From assembly GCA_025463265.1 (NCBI GenBank), contig JAOBWH010000123.1, forward strand, positions 1-64,000: DNA of 64,000 nucleotides. The letters are read 5' to 3'. The DNA is from Ilumatobacteraceae bacterium (lineage in GTDB: Bacteria > Actinomycetota > Acidimicrobiia > Acidimicrobiales > Iamiaceae). Below are positions 26,298-35,705 of this stretch, in pieces. Numbering within the stretch: the first letter of the stretch is position 1; each line of letters begins with the position of its first letter. A program made the translations under genes and the position numbers. The notes below the pieces were generated by a model that searched no databases, was not told where the DNA came from, and worked only from the letters and a program-made list of their open reading frames with translations.

Positions 26298-29200
26298 ATG
26301 GATCCGGACACGACGGCCGAGGGAGGGCGGGTCGGTGCCTCGGGCAGCGAGGCCACCAACCTCGGTGACCGTCACGCCGATGACGTCGCCGCGCTCCACC
26401 GCGTCGCCAGCCTCCCGCCCGGTGATCCCGACGAGCGCCTGATCCAGCTGGTCGGCGCCGGCTGTCGCGCCTTGGGCGTGGGACGCGGGTTCGTGCTCCT
26501 GCGAGCGCCGGTCGGGCTCAGCGTGCGCATCGTGGCCGGACCGGACCCGGTGGGGCCCGCGGCCGGGGACACCGTGTCGGACTGGCGCCTCGACGACGTC
26601 TTGTCCCGGCAGGCCACGGTGGCGACGCTCGGCGGCCCCGGGGCCAACCACGAGCAGGCCCCGCTGGGCGGCGGCTCGATGGTCGCCTGCCCGCTCTGGG
26701 TCACGGGCCGCGTCGCCGGCGCCATCGCGTTCACCGGCGCCACGGCCCGCGAGCCGTTCTCCTCGTGGCAGCTCGCGCTCGTGGACCTGGTGGCTGACGG
26801 CGTGTCGCGGGTCCTCGAGCACGAGGCCGACATCCGCGCCATGGTCCGGCTCGAGTCGCAGGCCCAGGCCATGATCGATCTGATGCCGGACCCCGTGGTC
26901 CGGCTCCGGCGCGACGGCCAGCAGTTGTCCGACGACGGCGGTCACGTGCTCGGCGTGTTCGACCCCACGGCTGGCGCCCGGCCCGCCGGAACGCCGGCGG
27001 ACCCGGCCACCCTGCAGCTGGTGCAGCAGGCGGTCGCCGCCGCCCTCGACACCGGTCGTCTGCAGACCGATGTCTACGCGGCCGGTCCCGGGCTCGACGC
27101 CCGCCGGGTCGAGGCCCGCTTCGTCCCCGGCGACGGCGACGTGGTCCTGTGCATCGTCCGCGACATCACCGAGCGCCACCGAGCCGAGCTGGCTCTGGCC
27201 GAGCAGGTGGCCTTCGAGGCGCTCGTGGCCTCCATCTCCACCCGGCTGATCGGCTGCGCACCGCTGCTGCTCGACGATGCCATCGAGGTGGGGCTGGGAG
27301 AGATCGCTTCGTTCTTCGGAGCCGACACCGCGTTCATCGACGAGCTGGCCCCCGACGGGTCGACGCTGCGCGTCTCGCACCAGTGGTCGCGCCGGAGCAC
27401 GGTCCCGACCCGGGTCCGCGGCCAGAAGGTCGACGTCAAGGGGTTCGGCTGGCTGACCGCCCGCTTCGAGCGGGCGGGGCACGTGTTCGTGCGCGGCCCG
27501 GGGACCATCCCCCGCGAAGCCACCGAGCAGGCCCTCGTCGACGCGGACGACAAGGGCGTGCTCTGGGTCCGCCTCGGCTACGGCGGCGAGCTCGTGGGCG
27601 TGCTCGGCCTCACCTGGCGCACCCACGAGCCGCCGCCGTCCGATGAGGTCCTCGGCCTGGTCCGGTTCGCGGCCGACGCCTTCCTCGGTGCGCTCCGACG
27701 CCGCAGCGTGGCCCTGCTCGCCGACGGCCAGGCCGAGGTGTTCGAGCTCATCGCCCGCGGCGCCCCGGTCGCCACGGCCATCATCGCCGCCCGGGCCCTG
27801 CTCGAACGGCACACCCTCGGCGCCAAGGTCGTCATCGCCACGGTCGAGGAGGAGGGACGCCTGTCGCTCGTGACCGAGTCCGACGAGCCCGACGAGGAGG
27901 CCCTGGCCGCCTGGTTCGCGGCACTCGAGCCCGGCCTCGGCAACCCGTTCGGCCAGGCCGTGATCACCGGCGAGCCGGTCATGGTGGCCAACGCGCTCGG
28001 GGACCCCCGCTACACCCACCCCGTGCTGCCCGATGACTCCTGGCGATCGGCGACCATCCTGCCGGTCCGCTCGCCTCGCAACGGCCGGACCCTGGCCCTC
28101 GTCGGCCTGCTGGCCGCCGAGCCCGGTGCGCCCATCGCCCGCCCTGCGGTGCGGGACTCGGTCCTGTCCCTGGTCACGGTGGCCGTGGAACGAGACATCG
28201 ACGAGCGGCGTCTGGCGCACCAGGCCACCCACGACCCCCTCACCGGTGTCGGGAACCGGGCCGCCCTGCTCGACCGGTTGACCCTCGCCCTCGCCCGGGC
28301 CCGGCGGTCGGGCCGCAACGTCGCCGTGCTGTTCTGCGACCTCGACGGCTTCAAGTCGGTGAACGACCGCTTCGGCCACGACCGCGGCGACCGCCTCCTC
28401 GTCGAGGTGGCCGAGCGCATCGGACGCGCCGTGCGGCCGTCGGACACGGTCTGCCGGACCGGGGGCGACGAGTTCGTGATCGTCTGCGAGGACCTCACCG
28501 ACGCCGATCAGGCCCACACCATCGCCGCCCGCGTCCGGTCGGTGGTCGAGGGCAGCGCGGTCGACGTGGGCGAGCGCCACCTCCACGTGACGGTCAGCGT
28601 CGGCGTCGCCCTGGCCGACCTGCCCGCCGACGACCCCGACCGCCTGCTGCGCACCGCGGACCTGGCGATGTACGCCCACAAGCAGGCCCGTGCCGCGGGC
28701 GAAGGTGGAGCCGAGGTCGTGGTCGCCGACCTCAGCGGCGACGGCGACGTCGCCTCGGACGCAGCCGGCGGGGCCGAGCCGCACCTCCGTGCGCCTGGCG
28801 CCCACCCCGTGGCGCAGCGCACGGACCCGTTCGGGATCGACCTGGCCGAGGCCATCGAAGGCGACCGTCTCCACCTCGTGCACCAGCCCCTCGTCGGCCG
28901 GGACGGCTCCTTGGCGGGCATCGAAGCCCTGGTGCGCTGGAACCACCCGGTCCTCGGTGCCGTCGGCCCGATCCGGATCCTGTCGGCTGCGGCCAACGAC
29001 GACCTGGCCGGCCCCCTCGGGCGCTGGGTCCGCCGGGCGGCGCTGGCCGACCGCCGCCGCTGGCTGGGCCACCTCGGGCCGGCGGCGCCGGTGCCGGTCC
29101 ACCTCAACCTGTCCGAGGCCGAGCTGGCGCTGCCCCACCTCACCGACGCCCTGCTGGGTGAGCTCGAGGAGGCCGGCGTCGGCCCCGACGCGGTCGTGCT

Positions 29201-29594
29201 CGAGATCCGCGAGCGGCACCTTGCCGACCCCGACCTGCGCGCCGTCGTGGCCACGCTGGCCCGAGCAGGGCTGGCCGTCCTCGTCGAGAACGCCGGCCAG
29301 GGCGGCCTGTCGCTGGGCGAGCTGGCCACCCTGCCGGTGCGGGGCTTGAAGCTCGGCCCCGCCCTCGTGGGCCAGATCAGCCTGGACGAGCCCGCCGGCG
29401 TGGAGGTGGCCCGCTCGCTCGTGATCCTCGCCCACGGCCTGGGGTGGCGGAGCCTGGCGGTCGGCGTGGAGACGGAGCACCAGCGCGCCGTGCTGTTCGG
29501 CTTCGGCGTCGAGGCCGTCCAGGGCAAGGTCGCCACCATGCCGCTCGATCGCGACGACCTCCTCGCCTGGCTCGATCACCGCTCCAGCGCCTGA
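26298..29594 (+). CDS. GAF/PAS sensor diguanylate cyclase with degenerate EAL domain
   Basis: 1098 residues from ATG at 26298, chosen over a GTG at 26250 because AAGGA lies just upstream. Order: GAF-like (about 30-190), PAS-like ending in VRDITERHRAEL (about 190-300), two more GAF-like domains (about 305-635), GGDEF (about 640-800) and EAL-like (about 835-1095). The cyclase has an intact GGDEF at about residue 721 and an RPSD inhibitory site five residues before it, so it should make c-di-GMP under feedback control. The EAL part keeps IEALVRW, but the DDFGTGYSSL block is ENAGQGGLSL and LKID is LKLG, so phosphodiesterase activity is probably lost. No membrane segment is visible. Confidence 0.88.
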   Translation: MDPDTTAEGGRVGASGSEATNLGDRHADDVAALHRVASLPPGDPDERLIQLVGAGCRALGVGRGFVLLRAPVGLSVRIVAGPDPVGPAAGDTVSDWRLDDVLSRQATVATLGGPGANHEQAPLGGGSMVACPLWVTGRVAGAIAFTGATAREPFSSWQLALVDLVADGVSRVLEHEADIRAMVRLESQAQAMIDLMPDPVVRLRRDGQQLSDDGGHVLGVFDPTAGARPAGTPADPATLQLVQQAVAAALDTGRLQTDVYAAGPGLDARRVEARFVPGDGDVVLCIVRDITERHRAELALAEQVAFEALVASISTRLIGCAPLLLDDAIEVGLGEIASFFGADTAFIDELAPDGSTLRVSHQWSRRSTVPTRVRGQKVDVKGFGWLTARFERAGHVFVRGPGTIPREATEQALVDADDKGVLWVRLGYGGELVGVLGLTWRTHEPPPSDEVLGLVRFAADAFLGALRRRSVALLADGQAEVFELIARGAPVATAIIAARALLERHTLGAKVVIATVEEEGRLSLVTESDEPDEEALAAWFAALEPGLGNPFGQAVITGEPVMVANALGDPRYTHPVLPDDSWRSATILPVRSPRNGRTLALVGLLAAEPGAPIARPAVRDSVLSLVTVAVERDIDERRLAHQATHDPLTGVGNRAALLDRLTLALARARRSGRNVAVLFCDLDGFKSVNDRFGHDRGDRLLVEVAERIGRAVRPSDTVCRTGGDEFVIVCEDLTDADQAHTIAARVRSVVEGSAVDVGERHLHVTVSVGVALADLPADDPDRLLRTADLAMYAHKQARAAGEGGAEVVVADLSGDGDVASDAAGGAEPHLRAPGAHPVAQRTDPFGIDLAEAIEGDRLHLVHQPLVGRDGSLAGIEALVRWNHPVLGAVGPIRILSAAANDDLAGPLGRWVRRAALADRRRWLGHLGPAAPVPVHLNLSEAELALPHLTDALLGELEEAGVGPDAVVLEIRERHLADPDLRAVVATLARAGLAVLVENAGQGGLSLGELATLPVRGLKLGPALVGQISLDEPAGVEVARSLVILAHGLGWRSLAVGVETEHQRAVLFGFGVEAVQGKVATMPLDRDDLLAWLDHRSSA

Positions 29595-29601
29595 TCGCCC
29601 G

Positions 29602-29607
29602 TAGCGT
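29602..29607 (+). promoter_or_regulatory. -10 box of the dienelactone-hydrolase-like gene
   Basis: TAGCGT, 7 nt, ATG at 29615; leaderless geometry. It lies 7 bp after the stop of the preceding signalling gene, so this gene has its own promoter. Confidence 0.45.
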
Positions 29608-29614
29608 TCGGGCG

Positions 29615-30409
29615 ATGAGCGCGCTGGACGGCTACGACGAGACGACCTTCACCTTCGAGGGCAAGACCCGGCAGGTGTTCCGGCGAGGGGAGGGTCCTGC
29701 GGTCCTCGTGATCTCGGAGATCCCCGGCATCACCTCGCTGGTGGCCGACTTCGGGCGGCGGGTCGACGAGGCCGGGTTCACCGCCGTGCTGCCGTCGCTG
29801 TTCGGCACGCCCGGGAAGGACCTCACCCAGGCGTACGCGGCCCAGACCCTGGCGTGGGCGTGCGTGTCGAAGGAGTTCGCCACCTGGGCCCGCAACCGGA
29901 CCTCGCCCGCCACCCACTGGTGCAAGGCCCTGGCCCGTCACGAGCACGAGCGGTGCGGCGGCACCGGCGTCGGCGTCGTCGGCATGTGCCTCACCGGCAA
30001 CTTCGCCCTGGCCATGATGGTCGACCCGGTCGTGCAGGCGCCGGTGCTGGCCCAGCCGTCGCTCCCCTTCGTCCTGAACGGGGCTCACAAGCGAGACCTG
30101 AACCTGTCGCCGGAGGACCTGGCCGCGGTCAAGGCTCGCTGCGAAGACGACGAGGACCTCTGCGTCCTCGGCCTTCGCTTCTCCAACGACTTCATGGCAC
30201 CGAGGGAGCGGTTCGCCCGCCTCGAACAGGAGCTGGGCGATTCGTTCGTCGGCGTCGAGATCGACTCATCGCCGGGCAACGTCCACGACATCGGGAAGAC
30301 GGCTCACTCGGTCCTCACCGAGGACCTCGTCGACGAGCCCGGCCATCCCACCCACGACGCGCTCAACCAGGTGCTCGACCTGTTCCGCACCCGACTCATG
30401 ACCGCCTAG
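29615..30409 (+). CDS. Dienelactone hydrolase family protein
   Basis: 264 residues. An alpha/beta fold with EIPGIT near the oxyanion site and a nucleophile elbow VGMCLTG in which Cys125 replaces the usual Ser, the hallmark of dienelactone hydrolases. A VEIDSSPGNVHDIGKTAHSVLTE stretch supplies the candidate catalytic His. Members open lactones in chlorocatechol breakdown or act on other esters; the substrate here is unknown and no catechol pathway genes are nearby. The length fits the family. Confidence 0.75.
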   Translation: MSALDGYDETTFTFEGKTRQVFRRGEGPAVLVISEIPGITSLVADFGRRVDEAGFTAVLPSLFGTPGKDLTQAYAAQTLAWACVSKEFATWARNRTSPATHWCKALARHEHERCGGTGVGVVGMCLTGNFALAMMVDPVVQAPVLAQPSLPFVLNGAHKRDLNLSPEDLAAVKARCEDDEDLCVLGLRFSNDFMAPRERFARLEQELGDSFVGVEIDSSPGNVHDIGKTAHSVLTEDLVDEPGHPTHDALNQVLDLFRTRLMTA

Positions 30410-30425
30410 GCGGACCAGGGCGCCG

Positions 30426-31793
30426 TCAGATCGGGCCGGCGGCCACGTGCGGTCCGTCGTCCTCGAGCTCGTCATCGTCGCGGTCCTCGTCTGCCGAGGC
30501 CTCCGTCGAGGCTGCGGGCCCCGGGTCGTCGAGGTCATCCGGCCGCGGATGATCGGGCGGAGGTTCGAGCGACAGGTGCGCGCCGTCGTCGCCGGCCAGG
30601 AGGGCCTCGGCCGTCGCCGCCTTCACCACCCGGTACTCGCCGGTCTGCTGGTCCCACACGCGGACGCGGGCGTTCTCGCCGGCTTCTCGGGCCAGTTCCC
30701 GCACGGCCGCGAGCCGTTGGCGCCGCCCCAGCGGCCCGAGCTTCAGCGATGCGTACGAGAGGCCGCCCACCGGGATCGGCATCCAGAACTGGATGAGCCG
30801 CCACGCCAGCACGGCGAAGGTGGCCGCCTGCGGGGGCGCGCCGAACGTGGCGAGGAGGGCGGGCAGGGTGAACTCGACGACGCCGAGGCCACCGGGCGTC
30901 AGCGGGATCGACGCCACAACGCTGACGACGCCGTAGGCGACGACGAGGTTGATGGGGTTCATCGTGTAGCCGAACGCGTGGAGCAGGACCCAGAGGCACG
31001 ACGCGTCGAGCACCCAGTTGGCGGCCGCCCACAGCACGCCTCGGCGTACCAGCTCGGGCTGCCGGGCGAGGTCCTGGATGCGGTCGGCCGTCTGGTGGAC
31101 GAACCGGGCCGCCGTCTCCTCCTCGACGTACGGGAGCTTCCGGAAGATCGCCCGCAGCACCCGCTCGGCCAGATCACGGCCTTCGATCAGCAGGTAGACG
31201 AGACCGGCGGCGAACGCGAGGAGCAGCACGCCGACGATGGCCGCGGTGACGTAGGCGGGCCGGAACCCGTTCATCGGGATCGAGATGAGCAGCGTCACCC
31301 ACAGGATCAGGTTGAGCACGACCGCCGAGCCCAGACCCACGCTCGCCAAGGTGAACCCCGCCGCCGCCGGCGGGACCCCGGCCGTGGTGAAGAGGCTGTA
31401 GCCAAGGGTTCCGCCCGCTGCGGACCCGCCCGGGACCAGGTTGCCCACCGCTTTGGTGGACATCTGGACCCGGAAGATCGTGAACAGCGACAGCCGCGGC
31501 TCGGACGGGAGCGTGACCCGCGTGAGCACCGTGTAGCAGAGGAGCGAGGCGACCTCGAGGCCGATGGCGAGCACGATCCACAGCGGATTCAGCTGGGCCA
31601 GGCGGTCGGCTGAGTCCCGCGACCGGGCGAAGGTCGGGATGACCACGTAGTAGAAGACGAACAGCGTCACGACCAGCAGCAGCGTCCGTTTCACGGCGCG
31701 GCTCTGCACCGACTGCTTGCGCCCGCGCTTGGTGCGGGCGCTACCGGTGGGGGCCCCCACCGGGGCCGGGTCGACGGAAGAGATGGGAGCCAT
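30426..31793 (-). CDS. YbhN/LPG-synthase-type integral membrane protein
   Basis: 455 residues. After a basic cytoplasmic start (TKRGRKQSVQSRAVKR) come about eight hydrophobic segments, with the conserved VPGGSAAGGTLGYSLFTTAGVPPAAAG motif (about residues 118-142) and PLTPGGLGVVEFTLPALL of the UPF0104/YbhN family. The family includes the flippase half of lysyl-phosphatidylglycerol synthases and actinobacterial flippase-like proteins; no synthetase domain is attached. A charged tail of about 100 residues (many Asp/Glu) follows the last segment. It diverges from uvrD over a 77-bp gap. Confidence 0.8.
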   Translation of the reverse strand: MAPISSVDPAPVGAPTGSARTKRGRKQSVQSRAVKRTLLLVVTLFVFYYVVIPTFARSRDSADRLAQLNPLWIVLAIGLEVASLLCYTVLTRVTLPSEPRLSLFTIFRVQMSTKAVGNLVPGGSAAGGTLGYSLFTTAGVPPAAAGFTLASVGLGSAVVLNLILWVTLLISIPMNGFRPAYVTAAIVGVLLLAFAAGLVYLLIEGRDLAERVLRAIFRKLPYVEEETAARFVHQTADRIQDLARQPELVRRGVLWAAANWVLDASCLWVLLHAFGYTMNPINLVVAYGVVSVVASIPLTPGGLGVVEFTLPALLATFGAPPQAATFAVLAWRLIQFWMPIPVGGLSYASLKLGPLGRRQRLAAVRELAREAGENARVRVWDQQTGEYRVVKAATAEALLAGDDGAHLSLEPPPDHPRPDDLDDPGPAASTEASADEDRDDDELEDDGPHVAAGPI

Positions 31794-31857
31794 TCTTCCC
31801 GGCCCGTACCCCCTTCTCCGCCATCGCGAGCCGGATTCCGCTGTCAGAGGCCCCCGG

Positions 31858-31863
31858 TAGTGT
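31858..31863 (+). promoter_or_regulatory. -10 box of the helicase gene
   Basis: TAGTGT, 7 nt, ATG at 31871. The box overlaps a GTG at 31862, which argues that the ATG at 31871 is the true start of a leaderless message. Confidence 0.45.
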
Positions 31864-31870
31864 GGCCCTG

Positions 31871-34150
31871 ATGCCTGCCCTGCCGTCCGACGCCGAGCTC
31901 CTCGATGGGCTGAACCCCGTCCAGCGGGAGGCGGTCATCCACGACGAGGGGCCGCTGCTCGTCATCGCCGGTGCCGGGTCGGGCAAGACCCGGGTGCTCA
32001 CGTCGCGCATCGCCCACCTCATCCAGACCGGCGTGTCGCCGTTCGAGATCCTGGCCATCACCTTCACCAACAAGGCCGCCCAGGAGATGAAGCACCGCGT
32101 CGGGGCCCTCGTCGGGCCGGTGGCGGAGAAGATGTGGGTGTCCACGTTCCACTCGGCCTGCGTGCGCATCCTGCGGCGCGACGGCCACCGGCTCGGCTAC
32201 CCGTCGTCGTTCACCATCTACGACCAGGCCGATGCGGTCCGCCTCACCGGCTACGTCATCCGAGACAAGGGGCTCGACGCCAAGCGCTTCCCGCCCCGCT
32301 CGGTCCACGCCACCATCTCCGCGGCCAAGAACGACGACATCGGGCCCGAGGCGTTCGCAGCCCGGGCCGAGGTGGTGTTCGAGCGCAAGATCGCCGAGGT
32401 CTACGCCGAGTACCAGGAACGGCTGCTCAAGGCCGGTGCCATGGACTTCGACGACATCCTCCGCAACGCGGTGGAGCTGTTCCGCAAGGAGCCCGAGGTC
32501 CTCGACCACTACCGCCGCCGCTTCAAGCACGTCCTGGTCGATGAGTACCAGGACACCAACAAGGTCCAGAACGAGCTGATCCTCCAGCTCGCCGGCGAGC
32601 ACCACAACGTCTGCATCGTCGGCGACAGTGACCAGTCAATATACAGATTCCGCGGTGCGGACATCCGGAACATCCTCGAGTTCGAGGAGGCGTTCCCCGA
32701 CGCCACGGTGGTGGTGCTGGAGCAGAACTACCGGTCGACGCAGACGATCCTCGATGCGGCGAACGCCGTCATCACCAACAACCTGAGCCGCAAGCCCAAG
32801 GAGCTGTGGACCGACGAGGGCGACGGCCACGCCATCATCCGCTACCACGCCGACACCGAGACCGACGAGGCCCAGTGGGTGGCGCACGAGATCGCCAAGC
32901 TCCACGACTCCGGTGACCACGTGTGGGGCGACGTCGCCGTCTTCTACCGGACCAACGGTCAGAGCCGGGTCATGGAGGAGCACCTCCTGCGCGCCGGCAT
33001 CCCCTACAAGGTGGTGGGCGGCACCCGCTTCTACGACCGGCGGGAGATCAAGGACGCCCTCGCCTACCTCAAGGCGGTGGTGAACCCCGCGGACGAGGTG
33101 GCGGTCAAGCGCATCCTCAACATCCCCAAGCGCGGCATCGGCGACTCGTCGGTCGCCAAGCTCGACGCGTGGGCGGCCATGCGCGGCTACTCGTTCATGG
33201 AGGCGCTGCGGCGCGCCGACGAGGCCGGGATCCAAGGCCGGGCGGTGAAGGGCATCGCCGACTTCTTGTCGGTGATCGACAACTCGGCCGAGGTGGCCGA
33301 TCAGGGGCCCGGCCCGCTGCTCGAGTCGGTCCTGAACCGGTCCGGGTACCTCGATGAGCTCCAGGTGGAGCACTCCATCGAGGCCGAGGGCCGGCTGGAG
33401 AACCTGTCGGAGCTGGTGGGCTCGGCCCGGGAGGCGGAGTCGGTCGACGAGTTCCTGGAGCAGGTGAGCCTCGTCGCCGACTCGGACCAGATCCCCGACG
33501 ACGACTCGCAGGTGGTGCTCATGACCCTGCACTCGGCGAAGGGCCTGGAGTTCCCGGCGGTGTTCCTCATCGGGCTGGAGGACGGGATCTTCCCGCACAT
33601 GCGCTCGCTCGGGGAGCCCATCGAGCTGGAAGAGGAGCGGCGACTCGCCTACGTCGGCATCACCCGGGCCCGCGAGCGGCTCTACCTGACCCACGCCTGG
33701 AGCCGCACGATCTTCGGGTCCACCCAGTACAACCCGCCGAGCCGGTTCCTCGACGAGATCCCCCAGCGGCTGGTCCAGTCCATCGACGGAGACCGCCGCG
33801 GGTCGCGCGCCGGCAGCTGGGCGGACAGCTCGGGAACGGACTCGTCGACATCGAGCTGGGGCGACCGGCCCAGTCGCCGCAGCGGCATCTCGTCAGAGCA
33901 GCGCCAGGCCAACCGCGACCGCATGGTCGACCAGGCCATCGCCGCCGGCCAGCGGGCCGTGTCGGCGAGTGCGTCGAGCCCGTCGGGGGCGACGTTCAAG
34001 CTCGGCGAGGACGTCGTGCACGGCAAGTGGGGCGAGGGGGTCGTCATGGACCTGAGGGGATCGGGCGACAAGACCGAGATCACGATCCACTTCCCCACCG
34101 TCGGCCAGAAGACGCTCCTGCTCGCCTGGGCACCCCTGAAGAAAGCCTGA
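31871..34150 (+). CDS. pcrA: UvrD/PcrA-type superfamily 1 DNA helicase
   Basis: 759 residues. Walker A is AGAGSGKTRVL, motif Ia ITFTNKAAQEMKHR, motif II VDEYQDTN, motif III GDSDQSIYRFRGA, motif V/VI TLHSAKGLEFPAVF and YVGITRARERLYL. The C-terminus (residues about 640-759) has a Ser/Arg-rich linker and a Tudor-like end (LGEDVVHGKWGEGVVMDLRGSGDKTEITIHF) that in PcrA/UvrD contacts RNA polymerase. It is an ATP-driven 3'-5' helicase for repair and replication-fork clearance. The motif III codons for Ser-Ile-Tyr-Arg (32636-32647) include three very rare ones in an otherwise GC-rich gene. Confidence 0.95.
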   Translation: MPALPSDAELLDGLNPVQREAVIHDEGPLLVIAGAGSGKTRVLTSRIAHLIQTGVSPFEILAITFTNKAAQEMKHRVGALVGPVAEKMWVSTFHSACVRILRRDGHRLGYPSSFTIYDQADAVRLTGYVIRDKGLDAKRFPPRSVHATISAAKNDDIGPEAFAARAEVVFERKIAEVYAEYQERLLKAGAMDFDDILRNAVELFRKEPEVLDHYRRRFKHVLVDEYQDTNKVQNELILQLAGEHHNVCIVGDSDQSIYRFRGADIRNILEFEEAFPDATVVVLEQNYRSTQTILDAANAVITNNLSRKPKELWTDEGDGHAIIRYHADTETDEAQWVAHEIAKLHDSGDHVWGDVAVFYRTNGQSRVMEEHLLRAGIPYKVVGGTRFYDRREIKDALAYLKAVVNPADEVAVKRILNIPKRGIGDSSVAKLDAWAAMRGYSFMEALRRADEAGIQGRAVKGIADFLSVIDNSAEVADQGPGPLLESVLNRSGYLDELQVEHSIEAEGRLENLSELVGSAREAESVDEFLEQVSLVADSDQIPDDDSQVVLMTLHSAKGLEFPAVFLIGLEDGIFPHMRSLGEPIELEEERRLAYVGITRARERLYLTHAWSRTIFGSTQYNPPSRFLDEIPQRLVQSIDGDRRGSRAGSWADSSGTDSSTSSWGDRPSRRSGISSEQRQANRDRMVDQAIAAGQRAVSASASSPSGATFKLGEDVVHGKWGEGVVMDLRGSGDKTEITIHFPTVGQKTLLLAWAPLKKA

Positions 34151-34172
34151 CCGCGCCTCTAGGGTGATCCGC

Positions 34173-35687
34173 ATGCGGCTCACCGATCGGATCGACCTGG
34201 CTCGCGGGCGGGGCCTGACGCTGGGCCGGCTCATGGAGCTGGTCGCCGGAGCCCACCCGAGGCGGGCGCTCGTCTCCGAGGCGGGGTCGGCGCTGGACCT
34301 CACCACCACCGATGCTGCGGAGCTGGTGGATCTCTGGGCGGGCGGCGTGGCGGCTCGAAGCGAGCTGGGCGACCGGGTCGTGGTCGCCACCGCCAACGGC
34401 TACGAGCAGTTCCTGCTCACCCTCGCCGTCTCCCGCGCCGGCCGGCTCCCGGCACCGGTCAACGCCCAGATGGCACCGGGCGAGGTCGACCACGTGGTGG
34501 CCGACTCGGGGGCTGCGCTGGTCATCCGCAGCACCGACGACGTTGCCAGCGACGAGGGCTTCGGCCCCGCCGTCCCCGCCGAACCGAAGGATGTCGGGGC
34601 GCTCTTCTACACCTCGGGCACCACCGGCAAGCCCAAGGGCGCCGAGCTGACCCACGCCGGCCTGCTGGGCGGCATGTCGCTCGCGGCCCTGGTGCCGACC
34701 GAGCTCCACCGCGACGAGCTGGTGGTCGCGCTGCCGGTCGCTCACATCTTCGGTTTCGCCATCGTGGTGGGTGCCGCCTGTGCGGCGATCCCGGTGCGCT
34801 TCCTGCCGCGGTTCAACCCGGTGCAGGTGCTCGACGAGATCGAGCAGCGGCGAGCCACGGTGTTCGCCGGGGTCCCGGCCATGTACCGGATGCTCGAGGA
34901 GGCCGGCGCCGTCGACCGAGACCTCAAGTCGGTGCGCCTGTGGATCTCCGGCGCCGACGCCATGCCCGCTGATCTGGCGCACCGCTTCAAGCGGATGGGG
35001 GCCTCGGCGACGCTGCCGCTCCTCGGCTCGGTGGGCGAGGCGATCTTCGCCGAGGGCTACGGGATGGTGGAGACGGCAGGCGGCGTGGCCGTCCGGGTGT
35101 CGCCGCCCCTGGTCCCGGCGTCGCTCGGCGGCTCGGTCGGCATGCCGCTGCCGGGCGTGCGGTTCAAGGTGGTCGACGAGGACGGCGCCGAGGTCTCGAT
35201 GGGTGCGGTGGGCGAGCTGTGGCTCAGCGGGCCCGGCGTGCTCAAGGGGTACCACGGCGCACCGGAGGCCAGCGCCGGCGCGCTCACCGATGACGGCTGG
35301 CTGCGGACCGGCGACCTCGCCCGACGCGGCCCGCTCGGGATCATCAACTTCGAGGGCCGGATGAAAGACGTCATCAAGCGGGGCGGCTACTCCGTCTACG
35401 CCGTCGAGGTCGAGCAGGCCCTGGAAGACCATCCGGACGTCTTGGAGGCAGCGGTGGTGGCCGTGCCCGACGAGCGCGACGGCGAGGTCCCCGTCGCCGC
35501 GGTCCGCCTCTCGGTCGGATCCTCCGTCGAAGCCCTCGAGGCCCTCGACCTGCCGTCCTGGGTGGCCGACCGCCTGAGCACCTACAAGCAGCCCGTGCGC
35601 TACGTCGCCGTCGACGAGCTGCCGCGCACCGGCACCGACAAGGTCCAGCGGCGCGAGGTCGTCGCCCTGGTCACGAACGAGTCCTGA
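34173..35687 (+). CDS. AMP-binding acyl-CoA synthetase/ligase
   Basis: 504 residues. The adenylate-forming signature YTSGTTGKPKGAELTH (about residues 145-160), the A5-type EGYGMVET, and the A7-A8 TGDLARRGPLGIINFEGRMKDVIKRGGYSVYAVEVE hinge are intact, and the last Lys-containing segment (PRTGTDKVQRREV) supplies the catalytic Lys. It activates a carboxylic acid to acyl-AMP and then acyl-CoA; the chain preference is unknown. The ATG at 34173 is preferred over a GTG at 34164. It follows the helicase by 22 bp and precedes the VOC gene by 18 bp, probably in one unit with it. Confidence 0.88.
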   Translation: MRLTDRIDLARGRGLTLGRLMELVAGAHPRRALVSEAGSALDLTTTDAAELVDLWAGGVAARSELGDRVVVATANGYEQFLLTLAVSRAGRLPAPVNAQMAPGEVDHVVADSGAALVIRSTDDVASDEGFGPAVPAEPKDVGALFYTSGTTGKPKGAELTHAGLLGGMSLAALVPTELHRDELVVALPVAHIFGFAIVVGAACAAIPVRFLPRFNPVQVLDEIEQRRATVFAGVPAMYRMLEEAGAVDRDLKSVRLWISGADAMPADLAHRFKRMGASATLPLLGSVGEAIFAEGYGMVETAGGVAVRVSPPLVPASLGGSVGMPLPGVRFKVVDEDGAEVSMGAVGELWLSGPGVLKGYHGAPEASAGALTDDGWLRTGDLARRGPLGIINFEGRMKDVIKRGGYSVYAVEVEQALEDHPDVLEAAVVAVPDERDGEVPVAAVRLSVGSSVEALEALDLPSWVADRLSTYKQPVRYVAVDELPRTGTDKVQRREVVALVTNES

Positions 35688-35705
35688 GCGGATACTGGGG
35701 TTTCC

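Noticed and set aside
26055..29579. A 1174-residue minus-strand open frame opposite the GGDEF protein
   Set aside because: Long antisense frames are expected in DNA this GC-rich. Its translation is Gly/Arg/His-rich without domains, and the plus frame has clear GAF, GGDEF and EAL motifs.
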